A stretch of DNA of 64,000 nt from Phocaeicola oris (GCF_021295095.1 NZ_JAJLQX010000008.1:1-64000), one strand, 5' to 3'. Numbered from the stretch's first letter, positions 35,299-44,628 are shown. Made by a program: numbers and translations. The notes: generated from the sequence alone by a model not told the origin.

Positions 35299-35440
35299 TT
35301 AGTAGGTTTTCTGGCTTTTCTCGATTTGCTTCGTCTTCCCAAGCGTTGCTCAGTGACTGTAGTAAGCGAATCTTTTCAGAGAATTACAGCTGCAGGAACA
35401 GCTCCGGTTTTTCACCGGATTCCCTTACATCAAAACGGAT
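35299..35440 (-). promoter_or_regulatory. Cobalamin riboswitch
   Basis: On the minus strand the conserved elements appear in order: GGGAATCCGGTG, AAACCGGAGCTG, the CTGCAGCTGTAA region, CAGTCACTG, TTGGGAAGACG, and finally AGCCAGAAAACCTACT. These match the core of B12 riboswitches. It lies between a -7 box (plus-strand CAAAGTTA, 35467-35474) and btuB, so B12 should repress the receptor-cbiK-receptor locus. Confidence 0.92.
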
Positions 35441-35474
35441 AAATGTTTGATTCCTAAAATTCTTTGCAAAGTTA

Positions 35475-35660
35475 CAATAAATATTTAAGTATAATATGCT
35501 TTGATAGAATTATTTTTTACCATTCTTTTTTCAATCTCAATAAAATAGATGAAAAATAGAAGAATCTGCTTGGGTTAAAGAAAGCATTGATCGGATTCGG
35601 GATAATGGAAGTCTTATCATCAGCCGAAGTAAAGATACAGGATGTTACATAGTAATAATA
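35475..35660. other. Intergenic region with a possible coding remnant
   Basis: No complete gene. Around 35545-35660 one plus-strand frame reads protein-like (ESAWVKESIDRIRDNG, then IISRSKDTGCYIVI) but lacks a start codon. It may be a gene relic. Confidence 0.35.
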
Positions 35661-35688
35661 AAGCCAACTGAGATAACTCAATTGGCTT
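35661..35688 (-). terminator. Intrinsic terminator after the tRNA-Arg pair
   Basis: Arms AAGCCAA / TTGGCTT around a 14-nt loop, directly after the second tRNA-Arg on the minus strand and followed by a T-rich stretch. Confidence 0.65.
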
Positions 35689-35693
35689 TCGTG

Positions 35694-35767
35694 TGATTCT
35701 GTAGGGATTCAAACCCTAAACCTTCTGATCCGTAGTCAGATGCTCTATTCAATTGAGCTACAGAACC
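35694..35767 (-). tRNA. tRNA-Arg (ACG), downstream copy
   Basis: 74 nt. The acceptor GGTTCTG pairs with CAGAATC, discriminator A. The anticodon loop CTACGGA gives ACG (read as ICG). T-loop TTTGAATCC. No encoded CCA. Identical to the other copy. Confidence 0.95.
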
Positions 35768-35804
35768 GTACCATAATTAAAATTATTCAAAAGCATTCAA
35801 AAAG

Positions 35805-35878
35805 TGATTCTGTAGGGATTCAAACCCTAAACCTTCTGATCCGTAGTCAGATGCTCTATTCAATTGAGCTACAGAACC
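35805..35878 (-). tRNA. tRNA-Arg (ACG), promoter-proximal copy
   Basis: 74-nt cloverleaf identical to the copy 37 bp downstream; anticodon ACG. Read from the promoter at 35908-35939. Confidence 0.95.
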
Positions 35879-35907
35879 AATATACTTGCTTTCTTATTTA
35901 ACGGGTG

Positions 35908-35939
35908 CAAAGATACCTTCCTTTTTTTGACTTTCCAAA
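35908..35939 (-). promoter_or_regulatory. Promoter of the tRNA-Arg pair
   Basis: Minus strand: TTTG (plus-strand CAAA 35936-35939), 20-bp spacer, TATCTTTG -7 box (35908-35915), 30 bp upstream of the first tRNA. Confidence 0.8.
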
Positions 35940-35979
35940 TCTTTTTGGATGATTTTTTTGATCAAAATGGCGCAGGTGA

Positions 35980-37215
35980 TTATTTGGGTGCTTTTTTATA
36001 GCAATAAATGGCAATGAATGTGTATAATGCATTTGGAATCCAAACGGCCAGAATAGGAGGTAGGTTGCCATTGATAGCAAACGTGGAGGAAATGGTTTGG
36101 AACAGAATATATGAGAAACTCAGTGCTAATCCGATGCCTAAATAAAGTCCCATGCCACCTTTTACTTTTCGTGAAGAAAGAGACACTCCGATAGTAGTTA
36201 AAATGAATGCCGCAAACGACATAGCAATGCGTTGGTGATATTCAATCTCAAATTCTTTGATATTGGCAAAACCTCGTTCTTTTTGTTTCCGAATGTATTC
36301 ATGCAACTGCGGACTCGTCAGGGTTTGTTGCTGATTATTCTTAATCAGGAAGTCGGAAGGCTCCATTGGAACAATGGTATCCATTTTTTGTCCTGTGGTA
36401 ATCTTTTCGCGCATACCTTCCATTTCGCGAATCATATAATCCTTTATTGTCCATTTATGAACGGCTGTTGTGTCGTAAGTAATGCTTCGGGCAGTAAGAT
36501 GTGATACCAGTTTTTTATCCTTAAACTTATCGAGTGAGAAACGATATCCTGTCTTATTGAAGTCTTCGTAACGCTCCATATAAGCAATCACTCCACCGGC
36601 TACTTCCAGTTGAACATTCCGTACGTAATCTACTTTCTTTCTCTTATTCTTGTATTGCACTTCAAAGTCCAGTCGCTTAACATTACCTTTAGGAATGATA
36701 TAGGCACCTAATCCGTAGGTTAATAATGCAATTAATGCTGATGAAATCATATACGGTCGGAGCATACGTTTGAAACTCATTCCGGTAGAGAACATCGCAA
36801 TAATCTCGGAATTCTCTGCTAACTTGGATGTAAAGAAAATGACTGCAATAAAAACAAACAGCGGACTGAACAGGTTGGAGAAGTAAGGGATAAAGTTGAT
36901 ATAATAATCAAAAATAATTGCTTTAATAGGTGCTTGGTTGTTGATGAATCTGTCGATATTCTCGTTAATGTCGAATACGACGGCAATAGAGATAATTAAA
37001 GCGATAGCAAAGAAATAAGTGCCAAGAAACTTCTTTATAATGTATATATCAAGACGTCTCAACCAATGGCTTGGGCGAAGCCAGGAACGGGTCGGCTTGA
37101 AATCTTCCTTATGCACCTTAATCCAGACAGGTAATCTTTTCATTCTGTCGATAGCAGCCTTTGCCTCTTCGACAGTTGAAGTCCAAGCATTTGTTATTTT
37201 TTTCAATACCTCCAT
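35980..37215 (-). CDS. LptF/LptG family permease (YjgP/YjgQ)
   Basis: About 411 residues from ATG 37215. An in-frame ATG at 37272 would overlap tgt by 50 bp but is preceded by AGAAGGAG; a later ATG at 37143 is also possible. The membrane core starts at LDIYIIKKFLGTYFFAIALIISIAVVFDINEN, with more helices near YISFNLFSPLFVF-like and C-terminal segments, and a periplasmic beta-jellyroll region between. The family forms the inner-membrane part of the lipopolysaccharide export ABC system with LptB. Operon lon-tgt-lptF/G. Confidence 0.85.
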   Translation of the reverse strand: MEVLKKITNAWTSTVEEAKAAIDRMKRLPVWIKVHKEDFKPTRSWLRPSHWLRRLDIYIIKKFLGTYFFAIALIISIAVVFDINENIDRFINNQAPIKAIIFDYYINFIPYFSNLFSPLFVFIAVIFFTSKLAENSEIIAMFSTGMSFKRMLRPYMISSALIALLTYGLGAYIIPKGNVKRLDFEVQYKNKRKKVDYVRNVQLEVAGGVIAYMERYEDFNKTGYRFSLDKFKDKKLVSHLTARSITYDTTAVHKWTIKDYMIREMEGMREKITTGQKMDTIVPMEPSDFLIKNNQQQTLTSPQLHEYIRKQKERGFANIKEFEIEYHQRIAMSFAAFILTTIGVSLSSRKVKGGMGLYLGIGLALSFSYILFQTISSTFAINGNLPPILAVWIPNALYTFIAIYCYKKAPK

Positions 37216-37222
37216 CGTATCT

Positions 37223-38353
37223 TTACAATCTGGTAGAAAGCCGTTTAACCATGCTTGGTTTCCATGCGGCATAATCTCCTTCTATAATATGTTTTCTTGC
37301 TTCGCGCACTAACCAAAGATAGAATGCCAAGTTATGTATCGAAGCAATTTGCATTGCCAACAATTCCTGAGCGTGGAACAGGTGACGCAAATAAGCTTTC
37401 GTGTATGCTGTATCCACATAAGAATCTCCTTCTTCATCAATAGGAGAAAAGTCATCAGCCCATTTCAGGTTCTTCATATTCATAATGCCGTTTTTAGTAA
37501 AGAGCATCCCGTTTCGTCCGTTGCGAGTAGGCATCACACAGTCGAACATATCCACTCCTCTTTCTATTCCTTCCAGAATATTCACCGGCGTTCCCACTCC
37601 CATTAAATAACGTGGCTTGTTTTTCGGAAGAATCGCATTGGTCAGTTCAATCATCTCGTACATCTTTTCTACAGGTTCACCAACGGCTAAACCGCCGATA
37701 GCATTGCCATCAGCATTTTTCGAGGCGATATATTCCGCCGACAAACGGCGTAAGTCGGGATATACACATCCTTGGACAATGGGGAAGAGTGCTTGTTTAT
37801 ATCCGTATTTCGGTTCTGTCGCGTTAAAGCGAGCAATGCAACGATCGAGCCAACGATGCGTGCGCTCAACCGATTCCTTCGCGTACTTATATTCGGCTGT
37901 ACCCGGACAGCATTCATCGAAGGCCATAATGATATCGGCTCCGATGGTACGTTCTATATCCATTACTCTTTCCGGAGTAAACATGTGCCGGGAACCATCT
38001 ATGTGCGACTGGAATTCAACGCCTTCTTCTTTCATCTTTCGAATTCCGGTGAGCGAAAAAACTTGAAAACCACCGCTGTCTGTCAGCATAGGACGGTCGA
38101 ATCCGTTGAACTTATGCAGGCCTCCTGCTTTCTCCAGAATATTTAATCCCGGACGCAGATAAAGATGATAGGTATTACCTAAAATAATCTGGGCCTTGAT
38201 ATCGTCTTTAAGTTCTCGCAGATGTATCGCTTTTACCGATCCGGCTGTTCCAACAGGCATAAAGATAGGTGTTTCTATCTGTCCATGGTCGGTAGTAATC
38301 AGTCCTGCCCGGGCATTCGACTTTGGGTCTGTATATTGCAGTTCAAAAGTCAT
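37223..38353 (-). CDS. tgt: tRNA-guanine transglycosylase
   Basis: 376 residues. The TIM-barrel bacterial Tgt has LTDSGGFQVFSL with the catalytic-region Asp, GADIIMAFDECCPG, GGLAVGEP, YLMGVGTP, and the nucleophile Asp in MFDCVMPTRNGRNG. In most bacterial Tgt the zinc motif CxCxxC-x-H follows near residue 300; here that region reads NMKNLKWADDFSPID and no CxCxxC is seen, as is common in Bacteroidetes. It exchanges guanine-34 for preQ1 in queuosine tRNAs. Start overlaps lon by 4 bp. Confidence 0.94.
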   Translation of the reverse strand: MTFELQYTDPKSNARAGLITTDHGQIETPIFMPVGTAGSVKAIHLRELKDDIKAQIILGNTYHLYLRPGLNILEKAGGLHKFNGFDRPMLTDSGGFQVFSLTGIRKMKEEGVEFQSHIDGSRHMFTPERVMDIERTIGADIIMAFDECCPGTAEYKYAKESVERTHRWLDRCIARFNATEPKYGYKQALFPIVQGCVYPDLRRLSAEYIASKNADGNAIGGLAVGEPVEKMYEMIELTNAILPKNKPRYLMGVGTPVNILEGIERGVDMFDCVMPTRNGRNGMLFTKNGIMNMKNLKWADDFSPIDEEGDSYVDTAYTKAYLRHLFHAQELLAMQIASIHNLAFYLWLVREARKHIIEGDYAAWKPSMVKRLSTRL

Positions 38354-40854
38354 TTCTTTGTTTCTTCTTTTTCTTTCGCTTTGTCGTCATCCATAATTTT
38401 TTGGAAGTCGACGGCATCATTTACTTTCTCATCTGAGAGAGCGAGTTTCCAAACCTCTTTTATATCGGTTACATAGTGGAAAGTCAATCCTTCAAGATAC
38501 ATTGGATTGATTTCCAAGATATCCTTTCGATTGTTCTCGCACAATATAATTTCTTTGATACCGGCACGTTTAGCTGCCAGAATCTTCTCTTTAATTCCTC
38601 CAACAGGCAGTACCTTACCTCTTAAAGTAATTTCTCCGGTCATAGCTAAATTCGGCTTAACTTTCCGTTGAGTCAGGGCAGAGGCCAATGATGTTGCCAT
38701 GGTTATACCTGCCGACGGACCGTCTTTTGGAATAGCTCCTTCGGGGACATGGATATGAATGTTGAAATTTTCAAATATACCGTCCGGAAGATTAAGTAGT
38801 TGGGCATGAGCTTTTATGTATTCCAGAGCTAACATGGCCGACTCTTTCATTACATCTCCTAAGTTACCTGTCAATGTCAGGCGACTGCCTTTGCCTTTGC
38901 TGACGCTGGTTTCAATAAACAGTATTTCACCTCCCACTGATGTCCAAGCTAATCCCGTAACTACACCGGCATAATCATTGCCTTGGTATTTGTCTCGGCT
39001 GTATTCCGAAAGACCAAGTAAGTTCTTTACATCGTCAGGCTTGATGGTTCGTATTTCAGAAGAACCGTTTCGAGCAATACTTAATGCAATCTTACGAATT
39101 ATTTTATTGATTTTCTTTTCCAGTTCGCGTACGCCACTCTCACGAGTATAGTTCTCTATGATATATTCCAATGCAGGCTTAGTGAACTTCACATCTTGTT
39201 TCTTCATGCCATTAGCTTCCAACTCTTTAGGAATCAAATGGCGACGTGCTATCTCTATCTTTTCCTCTGTAATGTAACCACTTACTTCAATTAATTCCAT
39301 ACGGTCGAGCAGTGGGGGAGGTATTGTACTCAGCGTGTTTGCTGTAGCTATGAAGAGAACATGTGAAAGATCATAATCCAAATCGATATAGTTATCGTGG
39401 AATGTATTATTCTGTTCAGGGTCAAGCACTTCGAGTAAAGCGGAGCTTGGGTCTCCATGTGCGTCACTGCTCAGTTTGTCAATCTCGTCGAGAATGATAA
39501 CCGGATTCGAAGACCCGGCTTTTGTCAAACTTTTGATGATTCGTCCCGGCATGGCACCGATATAAGTCTTTCGGTGTCCGCGAATTTCGGCTTCATCGTG
39601 CACACCTCCCAATGACATACGAATATATTTACGCTTTAAGGCAGAAGCAATGGATTTGCCTAATGAGGTTTTTCCTACACCGGGAGGGCCGTAAAGACAG
39701 ATAATGGGTGATTTCATATCACCTTTCAGTTGCAATACTGCCAAATGTTCAAGGATACGTTCCTTTACTTTTTCCAGCCCGTAATGATCCTTGTTCAGAA
39801 TTCGTTCTGCATTGTTGATATTTAGATTGTCAGTGGTGTATTGGTTCCAAGGCAAATCGAGCAGTGTCTGCAGATAAGTTAGCTGGACATTATAATCAGG
39901 CGATTGTTGGTTAATACGTTCCAACTTAGAGACTTCTTTATTGAATACGTCGGCAACCGCTTCATTCCACTTTTTCTTTTTGGCTTTATCACGCAGTTCG
40001 TTTACCTCGTCTTCCGATCCGTTGCCCAACTCATTTTGTATGTTCTTTATTTGCTGTTGCAAGAAATACTCTTTCTGTTGACGGTCGATATCCTCGCGGG
40101 TACGCATTTGAATATTTTGCTTGATATCGGCCAATTTGATTTCCCTGTTCAGAATTTGAACCAGTCGGTACATACGTTCTTTTAGGGAGTTCAGCCTTAG
40201 CAATTGTATTTTCTCTTTGACTTCGAATGGGAAGTTTGAACAAACAAAGTTGACTAATATCTCGGCTTCGTTTAAATTTTTAATGGCAAAGACGGTATCC
40301 GGGCTTAACTTTTCCGATTTTTCTATGAATTTCGTTGTCAGTTCGCGACAAGTATCTGTCAATGCTTGGAACTCGTCCGAATTATTGCCATTCGAATTGT
40401 TTTCGGGAACAGATGAAACTCTGCCCATCAGATAAGGAAATTCGGAGGTGATTTTATCCAGACTCACTTTCGGACCATTCGACTGAAGAATAACGGTGTT
40501 GTTTCCACCGGGCATCTCGAAGATTCTCAGGATTTTAGCCATGACTCCAATATTATACAAGTCATTGAATCCCGGTTCTTCTGTATCTGCGTGTAGCTGA
40601 CAAACAACTGCGATAGGCTGTTTGTTTTTATATGCTGCGTTAATTAACTTCTGTGTGGTCGGACGACCAACGGTAATGGGCATAACGACTGATGGGAACA
40701 TAACCATATTACGCAATGGCATGACAGGAATATCTTTTTCCAATTCCAACACTGAAATCATTTCCGGGTCGGTTTGAATTTCAGTCAACATGGAAATATC
40801 ATCATCATTTTCGTCCCTCAACATAAAGTTGTTTGCTTTTTTTCTTGTGCTCAT
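38350..40854 (-). CDS. lon: ATP-dependent protease LonA
   Basis: 834 residues from ATG 40854 (an upstream TTG is less likely). Domains: N-terminal substrate domain (about 45-250), coiled coil, AAA+ module with Walker A GPPGVGKT and Walker B ILDEIDKL, and a C-terminal protease domain with the Ser in KDGPSAG and a downstream Lys (GGIKEKILAAKRAG). It degrades misfolded and regulatory proteins. It is the first gene of lon-tgt-lptF/G. A -7 box (plus-strand CAAAGTTA, 40905-40912) lies about 50 bp upstream. Confidence 0.96.
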   Translation of the reverse strand: MSTRKKANNFMLRDENDDDISMLTEIQTDPEMISVLELEKDIPVMPLRNMVMFPSVVMPITVGRPTTQKLINAAYKNKQPIAVVCQLHADTEEPGFNDLYNIGVMAKILRIFEMPGGNNTVILQSNGPKVSLDKITSEFPYLMGRVSSVPENNSNGNNSDEFQALTDTCRELTTKFIEKSEKLSPDTVFAIKNLNEAEILVNFVCSNFPFEVKEKIQLLRLNSLKERMYRLVQILNREIKLADIKQNIQMRTREDIDRQQKEYFLQQQIKNIQNELGNGSEDEVNELRDKAKKKKWNEAVADVFNKEVSKLERINQQSPDYNVQLTYLQTLLDLPWNQYTTDNLNINNAERILNKDHYGLEKVKERILEHLAVLQLKGDMKSPIICLYGPPGVGKTSLGKSIASALKRKYIRMSLGGVHDEAEIRGHRKTYIGAMPGRIIKSLTKAGSSNPVIILDEIDKLSSDAHGDPSSALLEVLDPEQNNTFHDNYIDLDYDLSHVLFIATANTLSTIPPPLLDRMELIEVSGYITEEKIEIARRHLIPKELEANGMKKQDVKFTKPALEYIIENYTRESGVRELEKKINKIIRKIALSIARNGSSEIRTIKPDDVKNLLGLSEYSRDKYQGNDYAGVVTGLAWTSVGGEILFIETSVSKGKGSRLTLTGNLGDVMKESAMLALEYIKAHAQLLNLPDGIFENFNIHIHVPEGAIPKDGPSAGITMATSLASALTQRKVKPNLAMTGEITLRGKVLPVGGIKEKILAAKRAGIKEIILCENNRKDILEINPMYLEGLTFHYVTDIKEVWKLALSDEKVNDAVDFQKIMDDDKAKEKEETKK

Positions 40855-40912
40855 AAAAATCTGATTCCTCAATTACATTTGACTCTTTAGTCCAAAATGG
40901 GCTACAAAGTTA

Positions 40913-41295
40913 ATCAAATCAATTGGTATTTTCTTGATTGTTCTGATAAATAATTCCTATAACTCCAAATAAATCCTAATCGTAGCCGATTGATAGAATT
41001 ATAATGGCATAGAATGCTTATCCGTAAAGCCTGTTTATTGATAAAACAGATGTGTTATTTGAAAAGTATGTCTGTTGGTCAGAATAAAACAATAAACCCA
41101 ATAAGATGACGTTGTATCTTGATGCTTATCAATGTGTGAAGTGATCCGCATGAACCGTCCAACTCATGCGCATGAACTGATCAACTCATCCGCATGAGTT
41201 TAGCAAATGATCCGCATGAACTGAGCAACTCATCCGCATCACTTTTCCCAGTCATAAGATCATTAAATGTTTTAATGGGTAAGGCATACTGATAT
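40913..41295. other. Gene-free region between lon and trmN6-like
   Basis: No gene is supported. Its main feature is the 22-bp array at 41140-41247, on the minus-strand reading. Confidence 0.6.
41140..41247 (-). repeat. 22-bp period dyad repeat array (TCAT-N4-ATGA type, minus orientation)
   Basis: CGCAT words start at 41147, 41169, 41191, 41213 and 41235, exactly 22 bp apart. Read on the minus strand the array opens with AAAAGTGATGCGG and has TCAT-GCGG/GCGC-ATGA/ATCA-N10 units with N10 such as GTTGATCAGT, matching the 11.5-kb array. Confidence 0.9.
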
Positions 41296-41326
41296 TTTGC
41301 GTTATCGGGAGAATAATGTATTTTTG
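41296..41326 (+). promoter_or_regulatory. Promoter of the tRNA methyltransferase gene
   Basis: TTTG -33 (41296-41299), 19-bp spacer, TATTTTTG -7 box (41319-41326), 24 bp before the ATG. Confidence 0.75.
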
Positions 41327-41349
41327 GGACGTAAAAATAACGTGGTTGA

Positions 41350-42054
41350 ATGTCGAATTCTTATTTTGCTTTTAAACAGTTTGTGGTACATCATGATCGT
41401 TGTGCCATGAAAGTAGGAACAGACGGGGTGTTGCTTGGCGCATGGACCGATGTGGAAAAAGCAACTCGTGTGTTGGATATAGGAACGGGGACCGGACTGA
41501 TAGCCCTGATGTTGGCTCAACGGAGTAAGGCAAAGGTGACTGCAGTTGAGATAGATAAGGATGCTTGTGCACAAGCTATGGACAACGTGCGACTTTCTCC
41601 ATGGAAAGAGCGGATTGAAGTGATACAAACCGATGTTCGGACTTATCGACCGGAGAGATTGTTCGATTGCATTGTCGCGAATCCTCCTTATTTTGTGAAT
41701 TCGTTAAAGAGCCCGGATGAGCAACGCTCAGTGGCTCGGCATACCGGCACATTGAGTTTCCGGGAATTATTGCAAAGTGTTGCGAATTTGATAACTAATG
41801 ACGGCATGTTTTCTGTTGTCCTTCCTTTTGAAGCGTTGAATGAGTTCTGGTCAACAGCCATGGAATTTCGTTTATGTCCATCTCGCCAGACGACGGTCTT
41901 TTCAAAACCGAATACGTCTGCAAAGAGAGTTCTTTTGGAACTCAAACCTCAAATTTGTTCTTGTAAAGTGAATCGGTTGGTTATTGAAGAGGAGCCGCAT
42001 GTTTTCAGTGATGACTTTAAGAATTTGACTCGCGATTTTTATCAAAAGGTGTAG
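41350..42054 (+). CDS. tRNA1(Val) (adenine-N6)-methyltransferase, TrmN6/YfiC-like
   Basis: 234 residues. It is a class I SAM methyltransferase: FAFKQFVVHHDRCAMKVGTDGVLLGAW at the N-terminus is typical of TrmN6, VLDIGTGTGLIALMLAQ is the SAM loop (about 42-58), and IVANPPYF is the N6-adenine catalytic motif. It methylates A37 of tRNA1(Val) in E. coli. It ends inside the lipid-kinase gene on the other strand (38-bp tail-to-tail overlap). Confidence 0.92.
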   Translation: MSNSYFAFKQFVVHHDRCAMKVGTDGVLLGAWTDVEKATRVLDIGTGTGLIALMLAQRSKAKVTAVEIDKDACAQAMDNVRLSPWKERIEVIQTDVRTYRPERLFDCIVANPPYFVNSLKSPDEQRSVARHTGTLSFRELLQSVANLITNDGMFSVVLPFEALNEFWSTAMEFRLCPSRQTTVFSKPNTSAKRVLLELKPQICSCKVNRLVIEEEPHVFSDDFKNLTRDFYQKV

Positions 42055-43054
42055 GGAACTTTCCTTTTAATTCTTTTAAAGATGTTTCAGTGAAATTCAT
42101 CAGTGGTTGGAGTCCTTTGAAGAAGTTGTGTATTTCTGTCAACGGGTTAATCGACAATGGCGTAGTTTCTTTATCGGGAGTAATAATGTTTAAACCTTTG
42201 GGTATAATCTCAATGGTCAGCTCTTTATCCCCTTCTATCGGATCTCCGTCTACATGGAATACGCCCGGGGTTGCTCTGTGGATAGTAACTTTCTTTGTTC
42301 GGAAAGTTTTGATGCGCGAATCTTGATCAATGGTCTTGTTGAATAAGCGAAAAGTAAGGGGCCCGATATCTAAAACGGTAAATGGTTCCAGAATAGTGAC
42401 ATCGAGTAGTCCGTCGTTCATTGAAGCCTGTGGAGCTATATAGGCATTATTTCCATATTGGTCGGCATTTGCGCAAGTAATGAGGAAAGCTTTATGCCGA
42501 ATGGTACCATCTTCTGTGGTGACTTCGTATGTCTCAGGTTTATAACTTAAATATTGCTTCAGTATATTCTGTACATAGGTCATCGGGCCGCGTTTGCCGG
42601 CAGTGGCAAACTTCATACTTATGAAAGCATCAAATCCCACTCCACAAGTACAGAAGAAAGGAATCTCATTAATCTTTCCATAGTCGATACAAAGTTGTTT
42701 TCCTTTATTTAATATATGTATAGCTGCTTTTGGTTCACGTGAGATATGAAGTGCTCTGGCCAGTCCGTTGCCCGATCCGCAAGGAATAATTCCCAATGCA
42801 GTGTTTGAGTGAACGATTCCACGAGCTACTTCATTTACCGTTCCATCGCCACCGATGGCTACGGCTATGTCAATGTTTTGTTTAGCAGCGTTGGTTGCCA
42901 GTTCAGTCCCGTGTCCGGCGTACTCTGTCTTTACTATCTCATAGTCATACTTCTCTTTATCCAACAATTCGTCTATCATTTTCAAGATGGCGTCTTTACT
43001 TTGGATTCCGGAAATAGGATTTACGATGAAAGCAATTTTCTTCTTTTCAGCCAT
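42017..43054 (-). CDS. Diacylglycerol/lipid kinase family protein (YegS/BmrU-like)
   Basis: 345 residues. It has the DAGK catalytic domain: AFIVNPISGI at the start, the ATP loop VAIGGDGTVNEVARG (about 66-80), GIIPCGSGNGLARAL, and the C-terminal beta-sandwich FHVDGDPIEGDKELTIEI. It phosphorylates a lipid diol, perhaps diacylglycerol or a ceramide-like lipid. Its divergent neighbour, serine palmitoyltransferase, makes a sphingolipid role attractive, but this is inference. A -7 box (plus-strand CAAAGTTA, 43078-43085) lies 24 bp upstream. Confidence 0.88.
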   Translation of the reverse strand: MAEKKKIAFIVNPISGIQSKDAILKMIDELLDKEKYDYEIVKTEYAGHGTELATNAAKQNIDIAVAIGGDGTVNEVARGIVHSNTALGIIPCGSGNGLARALHISREPKAAIHILNKGKQLCIDYGKINEIPFFCTCGVGFDAFISMKFATAGKRGPMTYVQNILKQYLSYKPETYEVTTEDGTIRHKAFLITCANADQYGNNAYIAPQASMNDGLLDVTILEPFTVLDIGPLTFRLFNKTIDQDSRIKTFRTKKVTIHRATPGVFHVDGDPIEGDKELTIEIIPKGLNIITPDKETTPLSINPLTEIHNFFKGLQPLMNFTETSLKELKGKFPTPFDKNRESNS

Positions 43055-43177
43055 AACACATATTTCAAATGGAATGCAAAGTTAATTCTTTTTTCCTTAT
43101 CTGTTCGTTCATAATCCTGAAAGAAATCGAAAGAGATATTTTTTTTGAAAAAAAGCGTAGCAATAATTAAAAATTAG

Positions 43178-43294
43178 TATCTTTGCAGCCTGATTTGACG
43201 GCAGGGGATATCTCTGGCTACCATATCAGAGCGATAAGTTATTAATAAATAGTAAGTTTCTGCGTAAGGAGGCTTACACCGTATAATTAAAGAT
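43178..43294 (+). promoter_or_regulatory. Promoter and structured leader of serine palmitoyltransferase
   Basis: A TATCTTTG -7 box (43178-43185) predicts a leader of about 100 nt. It contains two possible stems: CTCTG/CAGAG (about 43212-43231) and GTAAG/CTTAC (about 43252-43277, loop containing TGCG and GGAGG). No known riboswitch family was recognised; regulation is speculative. Confidence 0.45.
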
Positions 43295-44482
43295 ATGGGA
43301 TTATTACAAGAGAAATTAAGCAAATATCGTTTACCGCAAAAGTATCAGGCTGAAGGTGTTTATCCTTATTTCCGCGAAATAGATAGTCATCAGGATACCG
43401 AAGTCTTAATGGACGGAAAGAAAGTTCTGATGTTCGGATCTAACTCATACATGGGTCTGACGTACGATCAGCGTATAATCAATGCTGCTATCGAGGCTAC
43501 TAAGAAATATGGAACGGGGTGTGCGGGATCACGTTTCTTGAATGGTACACTTGATATCCACGTACAGTTAGAAAAGGAGTTGGCAGAGTATGTCGGGAAA
43601 GACGATGCTCTGGTATATTCTACAGGATTCAGTGTCAACGAAGGAGTTGTTTCGTGCCTTACCGATCGAAATGATTACATTATTTGCGATGACCGTGATC
43701 ACGCTTCTATCGTTGATGGTCGGCGCCTTTCTTTTTCTACACAGCTGAAGTTTAAACACAATGATATGGAAGCGTTGGAGAAGGAATTAAAGCGTTGCAA
43801 TCCTGATGCTGTGAAGTTGATTGTTGTTGATGGCGTGTTCTCCATGGAAGGTGACTTGGCAAACTTGCCGGAAATTGTTCGTTTGAAGGAGAAATATAAT
43901 GCTTCAATCATGGTTGACGAGGCTCATGGTCTGGGCGTATTTGGTCATCAAGGCAAGGGTGTATGCGATTACTTCGGTCTGACCGATGAGGTAGATGTCA
44001 TAATGGGAACATTCTCTAAGTCATTGGCTTCTATTGGCGGATTTGTTGCTGCCGATCATGATACTATCAATTGGTTACGTCATAATTCGCGTACATATAT
44101 ATTCTCTGCCAGTCTTACTCCGGCTTCTACAGCTGCGGCTATCGAGGCTTTACATATTATTAAGGAAGATGAACAGCGCAGAAAGAATTTGTGGAATATT
44201 ACAAATTATGCTTTAGACCGTTTCCGTAACGCCGGTTTCGAGATTGGGAATACTTCAAGTCCTATTATTCCGCTGTATGTTCGTGATGTAGACAAAACAT
44301 TTGCTGTTACTAAGTTGGCTTTCGATGAGGGAATTTTCATCAATCCGGTTATTCCTCCGGCATGTGCTCCGCAGGATACGTTGGTTCGTGTTGCTTTGAT
44401 GGCTACCCATACGAAAGAACAAATAGATTACGCTGTGGAGCATCTGGTTAAATGCTTTAAACAGTTGGATATTCTGAAATAA
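43295..44482 (+). CDS. spt: Serine palmitoyltransferase (alpha-oxoamine synthase family)
   Basis: 395 residues of PLP fold type I. Motifs: FGSNSYMGLTYDQR, GTGCAGSRFLNGTLDIH, CDDRDHASIVDG (cofactor-stacking His), VDEAHGLGVFG (PLP Asp) and the Schiff-base Lys in MGTFSKSLASIGG. The sequence is of the Bacteroides SPT type, which condenses serine and acyl-CoA to 3-keto-sphinganine for sphingolipids; KBL or BioF are close relatives but fit less well in this genus. Monocistronic, with a leader and a terminator. Confidence 0.9.
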   Translation: MGLLQEKLSKYRLPQKYQAEGVYPYFREIDSHQDTEVLMDGKKVLMFGSNSYMGLTYDQRIINAAIEATKKYGTGCAGSRFLNGTLDIHVQLEKELAEYVGKDDALVYSTGFSVNEGVVSCLTDRNDYIICDDRDHASIVDGRRLSFSTQLKFKHNDMEALEKELKRCNPDAVKLIVVDGVFSMEGDLANLPEIVRLKEKYNASIMVDEAHGLGVFGHQGKGVCDYFGLTDEVDVIMGTFSKSLASIGGFVAADHDTINWLRHNSRTYIFSASLTPASTAAAIEALHIIKEDEQRRKNLWNITNYALDRFRNAGFEIGNTSSPIIPLYVRDVDKTFAVTKLAFDEGIFINPVIPPACAPQDTLVRVALMATHTKEQIDYAVEHLVKCFKQLDILK

Positions 44483-44488
44483 AATTTA

Positions 44489-44522
44489 CAGGTCACTTCA
44501 ACAGAGGTGACCTGCTTTTTTT
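44489..44522 (+). terminator. Intrinsic terminator of spt
   Basis: Arms CAGGTCAC (44489-44496) / GTGACCTG (44507-44514) followed by a T-run. Confidence 0.88.
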
Positions 44523-44628
44523 ATGTAACAGGGAGTTCCAAAGGCATAACATAGAAAACATACTTCTGCTTATGGAGCAGATGATGAATATACAATTATG
44601 AAAAACAGTTTGTTTCGCATGGGGGGGT

